Below, piece by piece: positions 25,586 to 34,574 of a DNA stretch of 44,023 bases. Origin of the DNA: Terriglobia bacterium (GTDB taxonomy: Bacteria; Acidobacteriota; Terriglobia; JAIQFV01); the NCBI GenBank assembly GCA_028716525.1, contig JAQUPQ010000033.1, positions 1-44,023 on the forward strand. The letters run 5' to 3'. The stretch's first letter is position 1. The number at the start of each line of letters is the position of its first letter. A program made the translations under genes and the position numbers. Below the pieces are notes generated by a model. That model was not told where the DNA came from, did no database searches, and saw only the letters and a list, made by a program, of their open reading frames with translations.

Positions 25586-25608
25586 GATCTGGAGGTCCCG
25601 GCGATCCG

Positions 25609-26607
25609 TCATCGTTGTTTTCGAATGAACTCAAAGTCTTTTACGTCGCCCCATTCCTGCTTTAGAAAATCTTTCAAGCGCCGGATGATTTTGGATTCCA
25701 ACTGCCGGACGGCCTCCCGGGTCACACCGAATTGATTGGCAATTTCCTGCAATGTCTTGGGCTCTTCGGCCACCAGCCGTTCCTGAAACACCACCAGTTG
25801 CCGGGGGTTCAGGGTATGTGAAAACTCCTCCAGCTTTCGTTTTACCTTTCCCTCATATTCCTTTTGGGCCAGCGCTTCGTCGATGGGCGCTGAAGAAGAG
25901 GGCAACTGATCCGCAAATGACTCCGGCGTCTCGGCATTCATCGGCGCGTCCAACGATAAATCGCCGCCGCGACGCACCGCCTCGATGTCAATGACGTCCG
26001 ATTCCTTCATTCCAAAATGCTCCGCCAACAGCTTGGGGCTGTGGTCATTCAATTCCTGCTGTAACTTTTCCTGTTCACGTCGCAAGTTGAAGAACAATTT
26101 GCGCCGGTCGTTGGTGGTTCCAAACTTCACCAGACTCCAGTTGTCGAGGATATATTTCAAGATATAGGCTTTGATCCAGAAGGTAGCGTACGAGGAGAAC
26201 TTCGTGGCCCGGTAAGGATCGAACTTCCGAAGCGCCTGCATTAATCCGATATTTCCGGCCTGGATCAAGTCCAGCACTTCTCTGAAGGTGCGTTGATACT
26301 CGAACACAATTTTGACCACCAAGCGCAGATTGCTGGTGATCAAACTTCGGGCGGCCTCCATGTCTTTGAATTTCTGATATCGGATGGCCATTTGGCGCTG
26401 CTCTTCTGCTGGAAGGATGGGATATTTTCGAATCTCGTTGAGGTATTGTGTGAGGGGATCATAACGAACAACCGATCCCGAGGAATCCGGCGTGTTTCCG
26501 GTCGAATGATCCATGGGATCATCTTCCGGGCCGTCTCGGAGGTTTGCCTTATCTTCCGTCCGTTCGTCCAGGTCCATATTCGCCGGCTCAAGAATCAATT
26601 TCCGCAC
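25609..26607 (-). CDS. rpoH: RpoH-like sigma-70-family RNA polymerase sigma factor
   Basis: 332 residues from a GTG at 26607; an ATG at 26577 is equally possible. Region 2 is complete (LRLVVKIVFEYQ, DLIQAGNIGLMQALRKFDP, KFSSYATFWIKAYILKYI), followed by an RpoH-box-like segment TTNDRRKLFFNLRRE. Region 4 ends with the helix-turn-helix LQEIANQFGVTREAVRQLES. Regions 2 and 4 without region 1.1 point to the sigma-32 or heat-shock group, as found in Deltaproteobacteria and relatives. The N-terminal 45 residues are acidic and unassigned. It lies just after the ribosomal operon terminator with its own promoter. Symbol given by family likeness. Confidence 0.85.
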   Translation of the reverse strand: MRKLILEPANMDLDERTEDKANLRDGPEDDPMDHSTGNTPDSSGSVVRYDPLTQYLNEIRKYPILPAEEQRQMAIRYQKFKDMEAARSLITSNLRLVVKIVFEYQRTFREVLDLIQAGNIGLMQALRKFDPYRATKFSSYATFWIKAYILKYILDNWSLVKFGTTNDRRKLFFNLRREQEKLQQELNDHSPKLLAEHFGMKESDVIDIEAVRRGGDLSLDAPMNAETPESFADQLPSSSAPIDEALAQKEYEGKVKRKLEEFSHTLNPRQLVVFQERLVAEEPKTLQEIANQFGVTREAVRQLESKIIRRLKDFLKQEWGDVKDFEFIRKQR

Positions 26608-26655
26608 CCCTTTTCACGTCCACGGGATTTTGCCGGAAACGGATTCGTGATTTCG

Positions 26656-26664
26656 ATTATAGCA
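26656..26664 (-). promoter_or_regulatory. Extended -10 promoter of the sigma-factor gene
   Basis: Minus-strand TGCTATAAT: perfect TATAAT (26656-26661) with the extended TG. Start near 26649, a leader of about 40-70 nt depending on the start codon. No -35 is needed for this class. Confidence 0.6.
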
Positions 26665-26720
26665 TAGCGCTTAGGGCTGCCCCTGCGGGCCCCGAAGCCG
26701 ATCCGAACAGTCCGGGCCCC

Positions 26721-26779
26721 CGAAATAAAAAGCCTCGAACCTCACGGTCACTCGAATTGCATCGTGAGATTCAAGGCTT
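26721..26779 (-). terminator. Rho-independent terminator closing the ribosomal superoperon
   Basis: Minus strand: a 16-bp stem (arms at 26764-26779 and 26730-26745, two G-U pairs) around an 18-nt loop, followed by TTTTTATTT. It lies 25 nt after the rplQ stop. Confidence 0.92.
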
Positions 26780-26804
26780 GTTCTTTGAACAACCCGATTC
26801 GATT

Positions 26805-27263
26805 TTAAGCCTTCGCTTCGGCGCCCTCAGCCGCTTCCTCAGTCTTTTTCTTCTTCTTGCTCTTTTCGGCCTCGGCTTTGGCGCGCTGGGCCTTCTTGAC
26901 AGACAATTCGCTGCCGAGCAATTCCAGAACTGCGGTTTCGGCGCCGTCTCCCTGACGCCAACCCGTCTTGATAATCCGGGTGTACCCGCCCTGGCGGTCT
27001 CCAAAGCGCGGTCCCACCGTCGAAAAAAGTTTCTGGACGGCTTCGGCTTGAAGCAGATAAGCCGCTGCTTGTCGGCGGGCGTGCAAGGTATCCTGCTTGG
27101 CGAGTGTCACCATCCGTTCCACCCAGGGCCGAACGGCCTTGGCTTTGGGCAGGGTGGTCTGAACCCTCTCATTCAGAATGACCGAAGTGGTCAGGTTTCG
27201 CAACAGAGCCCGGCGATGCGAGGTGTTGCGTCCCAACTTGAATCCTGCATTGCGATGTCGCAT
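26805..27263 (-). CDS. rplQ: 50S ribosomal protein L17 with charged C-terminal tail
   Basis: 152 residues from the ATG at 27263 (GGGGAG upstream; an in-frame ATG at 27326 is rejected because homologues start MRHRxxGxKLGR). The L17 core RNAFKLGRNTSHR-like start, HARRQAAAYL and GGYTRIIKTGWRQGD are present, up to about residue 122. The last 30 residues are a Lys/Ala/Glu-rich tail not found in minimal L17. L17 sits near the polypeptide exit site of the large subunit. Last gene of the alpha operon, followed by a strong terminator. Confidence 0.96.
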   Translation of the reverse strand: MRHRNAGFKLGRNTSHRRALLRNLTTSVILNERVQTTLPKAKAVRPWVERMVTLAKQDTLHARRQAAAYLLQAEAVQKLFSTVGPRFGDRQGGYTRIIKTGWRQGDGAETAVLELLGSELSVKKAQRAKAEAEKSKKKKKTEEAAEGAEAKA

Positions 27264-27337
27264 GAGTTCTTCTACTCCCCACAAATTCTGAATTCGAGGC
27301 CTGCTGAAGCCTCGCGGCCGCTTCATCCCTCCCGGGA

Positions 27338-28324
27338 TCAGCCTTCCGGCTGGATGGGTGTGCCGTTTTCATCGAATTTCATTCCCAGGCTCAACCCCAT
27401 GGTGGCCAGGATTTCCTTGATCTCGTTCAGGGACTTTCTTCCGAAGTTCTTGGTCTTCAGCATCTCCGATTCGGTCTTTTGAACGAGATCGCGGATGGTC
27501 TTGATGTTGGCATTCTTCAAGCAATTGTTGGATCGCACCGAAAGTTCAAGCTCCTCGACCGAGCGGTCCAAATACTCATTCGTCTTGGCCTCTTTTTTGG
27601 GAGCCTCTTCTTCAACCTCTTCCTCGATTTCTTCAAAGTTGATGAAGATGGTCATATGATCCTTCAAGAGCTTGGCCGCCAACCCGATGGCATCCTGAGG
27701 TTTGACGCACCCATTGGTCCATACTTCCAGCGTCAATTTATCGTAATCCGTCATTTGTCCCAGGCGCGCCGGATCCACCGTATAGTTCACCTTGCGCACC
27801 GGGGAATGCACCGAATCCACCGGAATGTATCCGATCGGCAAATCCTCGTCGAAGTTCTTTTCCGCCGAGACATATCCACGTCCCTGCTTGATACGCATTT
27901 CCATGGAGAGTTTGCCGCCTTCGCTGATGGTGGCCAGGTAGACGTCTTTATCGAGTATTTCAACATCCGCATCTTCCACAATATCGGCAGCCGTCACCAC
28001 GCCGGAACGATTCACGTCGATGTACACCGTTTTGGGCTGGTCGGTATGGAGCTTGAACGGAATTTGCTTGAGATTCAGGATGATGTCGGTGGCATCTTCC
28101 ACGATTCCGGGAATGGATGAGAATTCATGGAGCACACCTTCGATCTTGACGGCCGTCACGGCAGCTCCCTCGATAGAAGACAACAATACGCGCCGAAGCG
28201 CGTTCCCGATGGTGGTCCCAAAGCCCCGCTCAAACGGTTGTGCATAGAACTGGCCGTAGGTGTCCGTCAAGGTGTCGATATTCGTCGCCAGCCGTTTTGG
28301 TTTTTGAAAGCCCTTCCAAAGCAT
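27338..28324 (-). CDS. rpoA: DNA-directed RNA polymerase alpha subunit
   Basis: 328 residues from the ATG at 28324, which has GAGGAG upstream; a longer in-frame start at 28465 overlaps rpsD and is rejected. The N-terminal dimerisation domain has [19 protein letters not shown] and [16 protein letters not shown] Glu-rich linker ([15 protein letters not shown]) connects to the C-terminal domain ([34 protein letters not shown]), which contacts UP elements and activators. A small stem (GTGGCG/CGCCAC, 28347-28367) precedes the ribosome-binding site. Confidence 0.98.
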   Translation of the reverse strand: MLWKGFQKPKRLATNIDTLTDTYGQFYAQPFERGFGTTIGNALRRVLLSSIEGAAVTAVKIEGVLHEFSSIPGIVEDATDIILNLKQIPFKLHTDQPKTVYIDVNRSGVVTAADIVEDADVEILDKDVYLATISEGGKLSMEMRIKQGRGYVSAEKNFDEDLPIGYIPVDSVHSPVRKVNYTVDPARLGQMTDYDKLTLEVWTNGCVKPQDAIGLAAKLLKDHMTIFINFEEIEEEVEEEAPKKEAKTNEYLDRSVEELELSVRSNNCLKNANIKTIRDLVQKTESEMLKTKNFGRKSLNEIKEILATMGLSLGMKFDENGTPIQPEG

Positions 28325-28442
28325 CGTCTCTTTTCTCCTCGAAAGTGGCGGGACATTCACGCCACCCTGCATTAAATTCTCTCGTGCTCCCGGGGCGTTG
28401 CGTCCACGCGCCGTATGCGCGCCACGACGTCCCGCGTGCCCG

Positions 28443-29075
28443 TTATTTCGAATACAACTCCACAATCAGCTTCTCTTGAATGTTCGGATCCAATTGATCT
28501 CTCCGCGGAAGAGCCAGGACCTTCCCGCTGAGGGCTTCGCGGTTCAACTCCAACCACTGGGGCACGCCGCCTCGCCCGCTGATGGTCTCGACGGAATATT
28601 GAATCAGCGGATTCTTACGCGATTTATCGCGAATGGTGATTTCATCGCCCGGACGTGTGGAATAGGACGGAATATTGACCTTCTTCTGATTGACGAGAAT
28701 GTGGCCGTGCCGGACAATCTGCCGGGCCTGATTACGCGACGTCGCAAAACCTAAGTGATACACAACGTTGTCCAGCCGCCGTTCCAAAGCCACCAAGAGA
28801 TTGTCGCCCGTAATCCCCTTGCCACGCTCCGCCCGGAGAAAGTAATTGTGAAACTGATTTTCCAGCAAGCCGTAGATGCGCTTCACTTTCTGTTTCTCGC
28901 GAAGCTGCAATCCATACCCCAGCGTCTTGGAGCCACGTCGTTGCCCATGTTGTCCCGGGGCATACTTGCGGCGCTCCACGGCGCATTTGTCGGTGAAACA
29001 ACGTTCACCCTTCAAAAAGAGTTTCACACCTTCGCGGCGACACAGTCGGCAAACTGAACCTCGATATCGAGCCAA
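28443..29075 (-). CDS. rpsD: 30S ribosomal protein S4, zinc-binding form, TTG start
   Basis: 210 residues. The N-terminus holds four cysteines, C9-x2-C12 with C26-x4-C31, as in zinc-type S4. The S4 RNA-binding domain ([23 protein letters not shown]) follows. The start codon is TTG at 29075, seven nt after AAGGAG, giving the expected MARYRG N-terminus. S4 is a primary 16S rRNA-binding protein and in many bacteria a translational regulator of the alpha operon. Confidence 0.97.
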   Translation of the reverse strand: MARYRGSVCRLCRREGVKLFLKGERCFTDKCAVERRKYAPGQHGQRRGSKTLGYGLQLREKQKVKRIYGLLENQFHNYFLRAERGKGITGDNLLVALERRLDNVVYHLGFATSRNQARQIVRHGHILVNQKKVNIPSYSTRPGDEITIRDKSRKNPLIQYSVETISGRGGVPQWLELNREALSGKVLALPRRDQLDPNIQEKLIVELYSK

Positions 29076-29148
29076 TGTCTTTCTCCTTCAATATTAAATG
29101 AACGGCCAGACCGCCCGAGCCGAGGACATGCACCCGGGGCCTGCCCTT

Positions 29149-29556
29149 TTAAACCCGACGTCGTTTGGGTGGGCGACACCCATTATGCGGAATCGGCGTG
29201 ACGTCGCGAATGGCCTTGATCTCCAACCCCGCAGTCTGCAAAGCCCGGATGGCGGACTCCCGGCCCGATCCCGGCCCTTTGACCCGAACTTCCACTTGCT
29301 TCATACCTTGTTCGCGTGCCGCATTGGCGGCTTTCAGGGCGGCCTGTTGCGCCGCAAACGGAGTCCCTTTGCGGGAACCCTTGAATCCCATGGATCCGGC
29401 GCTCGACCAGCTCACCACATTGCCCTGCTGATCCGTGATGCCGATCAGCGTGTTGTTGAAGGTCGCCTGAATATGAGCTACGCCCAGCGGCACATTCTTC
29501 TTTTCTTTTTTCCGAAAACTCTTGCGCTTCCCTTTTTTCTCTTTTTCTTCAGCCAT
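29149..29556 (-). CDS. rpsK: 30S ribosomal protein S11
   Basis: 135 residues. The core runs from [18 protein letters not shown] through [17 protein letters not shown] to the C-terminal [13 protein letters not shown] signature. The first 20 residues are an unusually Lys/Glu-rich extension. S11 lies in the platform of the small subunit near the mRNA exit. GGAACC precedes the ATG. A 94-nt gap to rpsM holds no recognised element. Confidence 0.97.
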   Translation of the reverse strand: MAEEKEKKGKRKSFRKKEKKNVPLGVAHIQATFNNTLIGITDQQGNVVSWSSAGSMGFKGSRKGTPFAAQQAALKAANAAREQGMKQVEVRVKGPGSGRESAIRALQTAGLEIKAIRDVTPIPHNGCRPPKRRRV

Positions 29557-29650
29557 GAGGTTCCTTTAAGTGGTCTAAGATCGGATTACCGTTTTCCTTC
29601 ACCCCTGCCGATCGATCTGACAAACCCCCGTCGAATCGGCGCGACCACGA

Positions 29651-30037
29651 TTACGTCTTGGCCGCGGACTTCTTTTTGATGGCCACCGTCATGCGTCTCG
29701 GACCCTTGCGAGTCCGGGCATTGGTGTGAGTGCGTTGACCTCGCACCGGCAACCCCCGGCGATGACGAGCCCCGCGGTAGGAGCCGATTTCGATCAGGCG
29801 TTTGATATTCATCTGAATATCTTTTCGAAGATCGCCCTCCACGCTGCCCTCTTCATCGATCACGGTCCTGATCTTCGCGGCCTGTTCTTCCGTCAGCTGC
29901 TCCACTTTTGTGGCGGGATCCACGCCTGATTTGGCCAAAATCCGCACCGAGCGGGCGCGCCCGATGCCGTAGATATAAGTCAAGGCGATTTCAACCCGCT
30001 TCTGCCGCGGTAAGTCTACTCCTGCAATGCGCGCCAT
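29651..30037 (-). CDS. rpsM: 30S ribosomal protein S13
   Basis: 128 residues. [27 protein letters not shown] is the standard start (long quote avoided: key residues are GVDLPRQKR and YIYGIG), and the C-terminus has [23 protein letters not shown]13 contacts the P-site tRNA and the large subunit bridge. A strong AAGGAG precedes the ATG. Upstream is the 7-bp repeat array that separates it from rpmJ. Confidence 0.97.
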   Translation of the reverse strand: MARIAGVDLPRQKRVEIALTYIYGIGRARSVRILAKSGVDPATKVEQLTEEQAAKIRTVIDEEGSVEGDLRKDIQMNIKRLIEIGSYRGARHRRGLPVRGQRTHTNARTRKGPRRMTVAIKKKSAAKT

Positions 30038-30054
30038 TTTACATTCTCCTTAAA

Positions 30055-30172
30055 GCAGGTGCCGGGTTTCCGATATCAGGTCAACCGAGCTTGTTCTACT
30101 CGAAGGTGCCATGAAGATTTCCTGAAATCCCTCGTCTTCCTTCCTGACACCCGGCACCTGATACCTGACACC
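30055..30172. repeat. Two-arm inverted array of a degenerate 7-bp repeat between rpmJ and rpsM
   Basis: The left arm (30055-30082) is four exact-register 7-mers: GCAGGTG, CCGGGTT, TCCGATA, TCAGGTC. The right arm (30141-30168), on the opposite strand, reads TCAGGTA, TCAGGTG, CCGGGTG, TCAGGAA. CAGGTGCCGGG (30056-30066) is matched exactly by its complement at 30150-30160. The array begins 3-7 nt after the rpmJ stop codon in transcript direction and fills most of the gap to rpsM. Confidence 0.88.
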
Positions 30173-30175
30173 AAC

Positions 30176-30289
30176 TTATCCCTGCCGTTGCTTGTGCTTG
30201 GGATTCACGCAAATCACCCGTACCACCCCGCGGCGGTGAATGATTTTGCATTTATCACAAATCTTTTTTACAGACGCTCGAACCTTCAT
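30176..30289 (-). CDS. rpmJ: 50S ribosomal protein L36, zinc-binding form
   Basis: 37 residues, the normal length, starting [15 protein letters not shown] at 30289. The zinc ligands are C11, C14, C27 and H32 ([12 protein letters not shown]), so this is the zinc-containing form. A longer in-frame start at 30361 adds 24 residues unrelated to L36 and is rejected. It lies between infA and rpsM, as in most alpha operons. Confidence 0.96.
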   Translation of the reverse strand: MKVRASVKKICDKCKIIHRRGVVRVICVNPKHKQRQG

Positions 30290-30374
30290 GACCACCCGCC
30301 TACGAGTCACCCGCTCCGGAATCCACCCCGTGACTCCAATGATGTTGTATGCATCTCTCAACGCCGCGCCGTCT

Positions 30375-30593
30375 TTATTTGTACCGGTACACGATACGAC
30401 CGCGGGTCAAATCATAAGGAGAAAGTTCAACAGAAACCTTGTCGCCGGGAAGGATCCGAATGAAATTCTTTCGCATCCGCCCCGAAATATGCGCCAGCAC
30501 CTGATGCTTGTTGTCGAGTTCGACCCGAAACATGGCATTCGGGAGCGTTTCCAGAACCGTCGCCATCACTTCAATGGCATCTTCCTTGGGCAT
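30375..30593 (-). CDS. infA: Translation initiation factor IF-1
   Basis: 72 residues, normal length: an S1-like OB fold with [34 protein letters not shown] and [18 protein letters not shown]-1 binds the A site of the small subunit during initiation. GAGGAG precedes the ATG closely. It follows map by 64 nt. Confidence 0.97.
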   Translation of the reverse strand: MPKEDAIEVMATVLETLPNAMFRVELDNKHQVLAHISGRMRKNFIRILPGDKVSVELSPYDLTRGRIVYRYK

Positions 30594-30657
30594 ATCTCCT
30601 CAATCGATTATTCAACAACGCTTGACTACGAAACTCTTTTCCTCTTCTTACCGCTTT

Positions 30658-31407
30658 TCAAGGCCGCGACAACACCCAGGGCCCATTGTGGGTCACAGCC
30701 ACCGTATGCTCAAAGTGCGCCGAATTCCTGCCGTCCACCGTGACCGCCGTCCATTGATCCTCCAAAATCTTCACCTGGAAGGTGCCTTCATTAATCATGG
30801 GCTCCAAGGCCAGGACCATCCCTTCCTTCAAGATCGGCCCATGTCCGGGCGTCCCATAATTCGGGATCTGAGGATCTTCATGAAGCGCCGTTCCAATCCC
30901 GTGCCCGCAAAACTCGCGCACCACTGAAAATCCGCTGGCCTCGGCATGCTGTTGCACCGCCGATCCAATATCGGATATGCGATGACCCGGCCGCACCTGC
31001 GCAATTCCCAACTCCAGCGACTCCTCAGTGACCTGCAGCAATTTCTTCAACGAACCGTTCACCGTGCCCACCGGCACCGTGATGGCGGCGTCCCCAAAAT
31101 AACCTTCCACGATGACCCCGTAATCCAAACCGATGATGTCGCCCTCTTTCAGCACGCGCCGTTCCGACGGGATGCCGTGTACTACTTCCTGATTAATGGA
31201 CGTGCACAGCGACTTCGGATAGCCCCGATACCCTTTGAAGGCCGGGCGGGCGCCGCTTTCGCGCGTCTTCCTCTCGGCGATGGCATCCAGCTCACTTGTG
31301 GACATCCCGGGTTTCACGGCCTGCCGCAAATCTTCGAGAATATCGTGGACAATCATGGATGCCCGACGCATTTTCTCGATCTCGGATTGTGACTTGCACA
31401 CGATCAT
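30658..31407 (-). CDS. map: Type I methionine aminopeptidase
   Basis: 249 residues. The dimetal site is visible: LDYG and FGDAA (two Asp), GHGIG (His), LEPMI (Glu) and FEHTVAVT (Glu). The substrate-side His is in VVHGIP. No N-terminal zinc-finger extension, so type Ia. It removes the initiator Met from nascent proteins. The start overlaps the adk stop by 4 nt (ATGA), the usual coupling in spc operons. Confidence 0.98.
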   Translation of the reverse strand: MIVCKSQSEIEKMRRASMIVHDILEDLRQAVKPGMSTSELDAIAERKTRESGARPAFKGYRGYPKSLCTSINQEVVHGIPSERRVLKEGDIIGLDYGVIVEGYFGDAAITVPVGTVNGSLKKLLQVTEESLELGIAQVRPGHRISDIGSAVQQHAEASGFSVVREFCGHGIGTALHEDPQIPNYGTPGHGPILKEGMVLALEPMINEGTFQVKILEDQWTAVTVDGRNSAHFEHTVAVTHNGPWVLSRP

Positions 31408-32132
31408 GCGTTTGTCGATTGTTCCTTCGTCTTCTCCAAAATTCCCATCAACCGGCAGCTGATGTCTTCAATCGGTGCATTGCCATCCAGCTCCTCCAGA
31501 AGTCCCTGCGACTTGTAATAATCGACCAAGGGAGCCGTCTGCAAATCATACTGATGCAAGCGTTCTCGAACCGTCCCTTCGTTGTCATCCGGTCGGGCCG
31601 CCAATTCGCCGCCGCATCGGTCGCACAGGCCGTCTTTCTGAGAGGGCGAAAAGTATACATTATAAATGCAACCGCATTGACGGCAGGTCCTTCGACCGGA
31701 AATGCGTTTCACCACCAAATCCTGCGAGACCATCAGATTCACGACGATCGGATCAGGTCTCTTCTGCTCTTTCAAAATCTCCGACAGCGTCTTGGCCTGA
31801 GGGGCGGTCCGTGGATACCCATCCAGGACAAATCCATGCTCGCAATCCGCCCGAGCCGTCCGCTCCCGGACCAGCCCGTTGACGATTTCATCGCTCACCA
31901 GGGCGCCCGACTTCATAATGCGTTCGGCAGCCCGCCCCAGTTCCGTGCGATCTTTCACGGCTTCCCGCAACATGTCGCCCGTGGAGATTTGCGGAATCCC
32001 GTACCGCCGGACAATCTCCTTGGCCTGTGTTCCTTTGCCCGATCCGGGCGCCCCCAACAGGATCACCACCAACTCGCGCGCGCCTGTTGGCTTCAAAGAA
32101 ATCTGCTCCTGCCCTGTTGCGGCCAACTTCAT
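31404..32132 (-). CDS. adk: Adenylate kinase with four-cysteine lid
   Basis: 242 residues. A 20-residue N-terminal extension precedes the P-loop LLGAPGSGKGTQA. Then come ISTGDMLR, GFVLDGYPRT and the LID domain with C-x2-C and C-x2-C (CRQC, CDRC), a structural zinc site typical of many Gram-positive and thermophilic enzymes. It converts AMP and ATP to two ADP. The ATG immediately follows the secY stop with no gap. Whether the N-terminal extension is translated depends on an unverified start; no better internal start has a ribosome-binding site. Confidence 0.97.
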   Translation of the reverse strand: MKLAATGQEQISLKPTGARELVVILLGAPGSGKGTQAKEIVRRYGIPQISTGDMLREAVKDRTELGRAAERIMKSGALVSDEIVNGLVRERTARADCEHGFVLDGYPRTAPQAKTLSEILKEQKRPDPIVVNLMVSQDLVVKRISGRRTCRQCGCIYNVYFSPSQKDGLCDRCGGELAARPDDNEGTVRERLHQYDLQTAPLVDYYKSQGLLEELDGNAPIEDISCRLMGILEKTKEQSTNA

Positions 32133-33515
32133 TCAGCGACGACCTCGAATGCGTGTTCCTGCGCCTTTAAGGAACCCGTCGTAGTGCCTCATGATCAATT
32201 GCGATTCGACTTGTTGGACCGTATCCATGGCAACTCCCACGACAATCAACAACGAAGTCCCGCCAAAATAGAAATTGACATTCAATCCCCGTAAAATCAA
32301 TTCCGGCGTGTGAGCGTCGAACCACGCCCCCACCAAAGGAAGGTGATTCAAATGGATTCCGGAGATCATGAACTCCGGAATCACGGCCACGATGGCCAGA
32401 TAGATGGCGCCCACAAACGTAATGCGCGTGAGAATGGTGTCAATGTAATCGGCGGTGTTTTTGCCCGGCCGGATGCCGGGAACAAATCCGCCGTATTTCC
32501 GCATGTTGTCGGCCACTTCGGTGGGATTGAAAATAATCGACACGTAAAAGAACGTGAAGACGATGATGGCCACAACGTACAAAAGGGTGTACAACGGTTC
32601 ACCCCAGCGCAAGGCTTCTCCGATCCCTTTCAAGAACCTGTTCTCACGCGAGAACAAGGCGAAGGTCGAAGGAAAACTCAAGATGGAAGAGGCGAAGATG
32701 ACCGGAATCACACCCCCGGAATTCACGCGCAGCGGCAGGTGGGTGGATTGCCCGCCCATCATGCGACGCCCGATGACGCGTTTGGCATACTGAACCGGGA
32801 TCCGTCGCTGGCCCCGCTCCATGAACACGATCGCGACCACCACGCCCAACATGACCACCAATAAGATCAGAACGAACGGCACGGGCCATCCCTGCTGCAT
32901 TTTCTGCCAGATTTCCAAAATGGCCCGCGGCAAGCCGGCGACAATGCCGGCAAAAATGATGAGCGACATGCCATTGCCGATGCCCCGGTCGGAGATCTGT
33001 TCACCCAGCCACATGATAAAGACGGACCCCGCCGTCAGGGTGAGCGCCGTCATCAGGATGAAGCTGTATCCCGGATTCAGGACCAGGCCCACGCCACTGG
33101 CGGTCTGCTTTTGCAATGTCAGCGCAATTCCCATGGCCTGAAACAACGAGAGACCCACGGTCAAATATCGCGTGTATTGGGTGATCTTACGACGACCCAG
33201 CTCCCCTTCTTTGGAGAGGCGTTCCAAATACGGCCAGACGGTGGTCAGCAGTTGGAGAATGATCGAAGCGGTGATGTAAGGCTGCACACCCAAGGCGAAA
33301 ACCGTCAATCGACGGAAACTGCCGCCCGAAAACAAATCCAAGAACCCCAGAATGGTCCCCTGGTTGTTCTCAAAAAACTGTTCCAGCAAATCGCCGTTGA
33401 TTCCCGGTGTGGGGATATGCGCACCCAGGCGGTACACGGCCAACAACGCCAGGGTAAAAAGCACCCGGTTGCGCAAATCGGGAATCTTAAAAATATTCCT
33501 CAACGATTCAATCAC
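32133..33515 (-). CDS. secY: Preprotein translocase subunit SecY
   Basis: 460 residues with ten membrane helices. It starts with GTG, eight nt after AGGAGA. Signature segments are GAHIPTPGI, ALGVQPYITASIILQLL, the FVPGIRPGKNTADYI loop and the cytoplasmic basic loop (PVQYAKRVIGRRMM). SecY is the central pore for Sec export and membrane insertion. It stands between rplO and adk, as in most bacteria. The extra length over the E. coli protein is in loops. Confidence 0.98.
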   Translation of the reverse strand: MIESLRNIFKIPDLRNRVLFTLALLAVYRLGAHIPTPGINGDLLEQFFENNQGTILGFLDLFSGGSFRRLTVFALGVQPYITASIILQLLTTVWPYLERLSKEGELGRRKITQYTRYLTVGLSLFQAMGIALTLQKQTASGVGLVLNPGYSFILMTALTLTAGSVFIMWLGEQISDRGIGNGMSLIIFAGIVAGLPRAILEIWQKMQQGWPVPFVLILLVVMLGVVVAIVFMERGQRRIPVQYAKRVIGRRMMGGQSTHLPLRVNSGGVIPVIFASSILSFPSTFALFSRENRFLKGIGEALRWGEPLYTLLYVVAIIVFTFFYVSIIFNPTEVADNMRKYGGFVPGIRPGKNTADYIDTILTRITFVGAIYLAIVAVIPEFMISGIHLNHLPLVGAWFDAHTPELILRGLNVNFYFGGTSLLIVVGVAMDTVQQVESQLIMRHYDGFLKGAGTRIRGRR

Positions 33516-33551
33516 AGATCATTCTCCTCGATCCGTACGTATACCGCCCGC

Positions 33552-34022
33552 CTAGCGGCGCACCGGCTTGGCGGTCTTCGATGGAATAACCTCGGCCGTA
33601 CCGCCGGCAGCGGCAATTTTGGTCTTCGCCGACTCACTGAACAAATGAGCGGCTACCGTGATTTTTTTCTTTAATTCCCCGTCGCCCAAAACCTTCAATC
33701 CGTCCTTCAAATCCTTCACCACACCTTGTTCAACGAGCAATTCCGGCGTGATGCGGTCCCCGTCGTTAAAACGGTCCAGCGATCCCACGTTGATAATCGC
33801 CAGCTCGCGGCGGAACACGTTGGTAAATCCTCGCTTGGGCAAACGGCGGTGCAGGGGCATCTGTCCGCCTTCAAAACCCCGCCGCGATCGGTATCCGGAG
33901 CGGGACTTCTGCCCTTTTTCGCCGCGTCCGGCGGTTCGACCCATGCCGGTCCCCATGCCTCTTCCGCGGCGCTTGTCGTGTTGCTTCGAACCTTCGGGTG
34001 GTCGCAGTGAACTTAAATCCAT
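33552..34022 (-). CDS. rplO: 50S ribosomal protein L15
   Basis: 156 residues. The basic N-terminus has [21 protein letters not shown] and [21 protein letters not shown], and the C-terminus the [12 protein letters not shown]-like and KIAAAGG segments. L15 bridges several domains of 23S rRNA. AAGGAG precedes the ATG. Confidence 0.97.
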   Translation of the reverse strand: MDLSSLRPPEGSKQHDKRRGRGMGTGMGRTAGRGEKGQKSRSGYRSRRGFEGGQMPLHRRLPKRGFTNVFRRELAIINVGSLDRFNDGDRITPELLVEQGVVKDLKDGLKVLGDGELKKKITVAAHLFSESAKTKIAAAGGTAEVIPSKTAKPVRR

Positions 34023-34083
34023 CTCAATCTCCTTCCAAAAGCCTCACCGTCAGTTGACCGGGTTCAATGTTCCCGAATCCCAA

Positions 34084-34518
34084 CTAACTCACAATCTCGA
34101 CGAGATGCGGTATTTTTCGCACCATTCCCCGGATCATGGGTGTGTCGGGCCGCACAATAATCTCATTCAATCGATGAAATCCCAATCCACGAATCACCAG
34201 TTTCTGCTTTTCCGGGAGTCCGATGCCGCTTCGAAACCAGCGGAGGCGCAACTGCAAACCCTTGACCCGCGCGGGTTGCGCCGGCTTCGCAGGCGCCGTC
34301 GCCTTCACCACCACCGGAGTATCCGGTGTCGCAGCCGCCACCGGCTCAATCTTCTTTGAAACCGGTTTCTCCTGCGCTGGAGTTTCCACAAGCTTCTTTA
34401 CAGGTCTAGAAGCCGCTTGCTTGATCTTTTTCGGCGTCAATTTCTTCGGTTTGGCTTCCAGCTTCTTGACCGGCGCTTTGACTTTCTTCTTTACGTCTCG
34501 TGTTTTCTTTTTTTCCAT
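34084..34518 (-). CDS. rpmD: 50S ribosomal protein L30 with long basic N-terminal extension
   Basis: 144 residues. The L30 fold occupies about residues 84-144 (KGLQLRLRWFRSGIGLPEK, GLGFHRLNE, GMVRKIPHL) and matches the normal 60-residue protein. Residues 1-83 are low-complexity Lys, Ala, Pro and Val, histone-H1-like (for example KKVKAPVKKLEAKPKK). The extension is in frame with no internal start better than the ATG at 34518, though the ribosome-binding site there is modest. L30 lies on the surface of the large subunit, so the extension would probably be exposed or reach into rRNA. Confidence 0.9.
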   Translation of the reverse strand: MEKKKTRDVKKKVKAPVKKLEAKPKKLTPKKIKQAASRPVKKLVETPAQEKPVSKKIEPVAAATPDTPVVVKATAPAKPAQPARVKGLQLRLRWFRSGIGLPEKQKLVIRGLGFHRLNEIIVRPDTPMIRGMVRKIPHLVEIVS

Positions 34519-34574
34519 GATGACCGTCTCAAAGTTTCTGAGGATTCAGCTCAGACCTTTCTCTTCGTCTACGT

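Noticed and set aside
27479-28120. 213-residue plus-strand open frame inside rpoA
   Set aside because: Antisense shadow of rpoA with no recognisable motif or ribosome-binding site.
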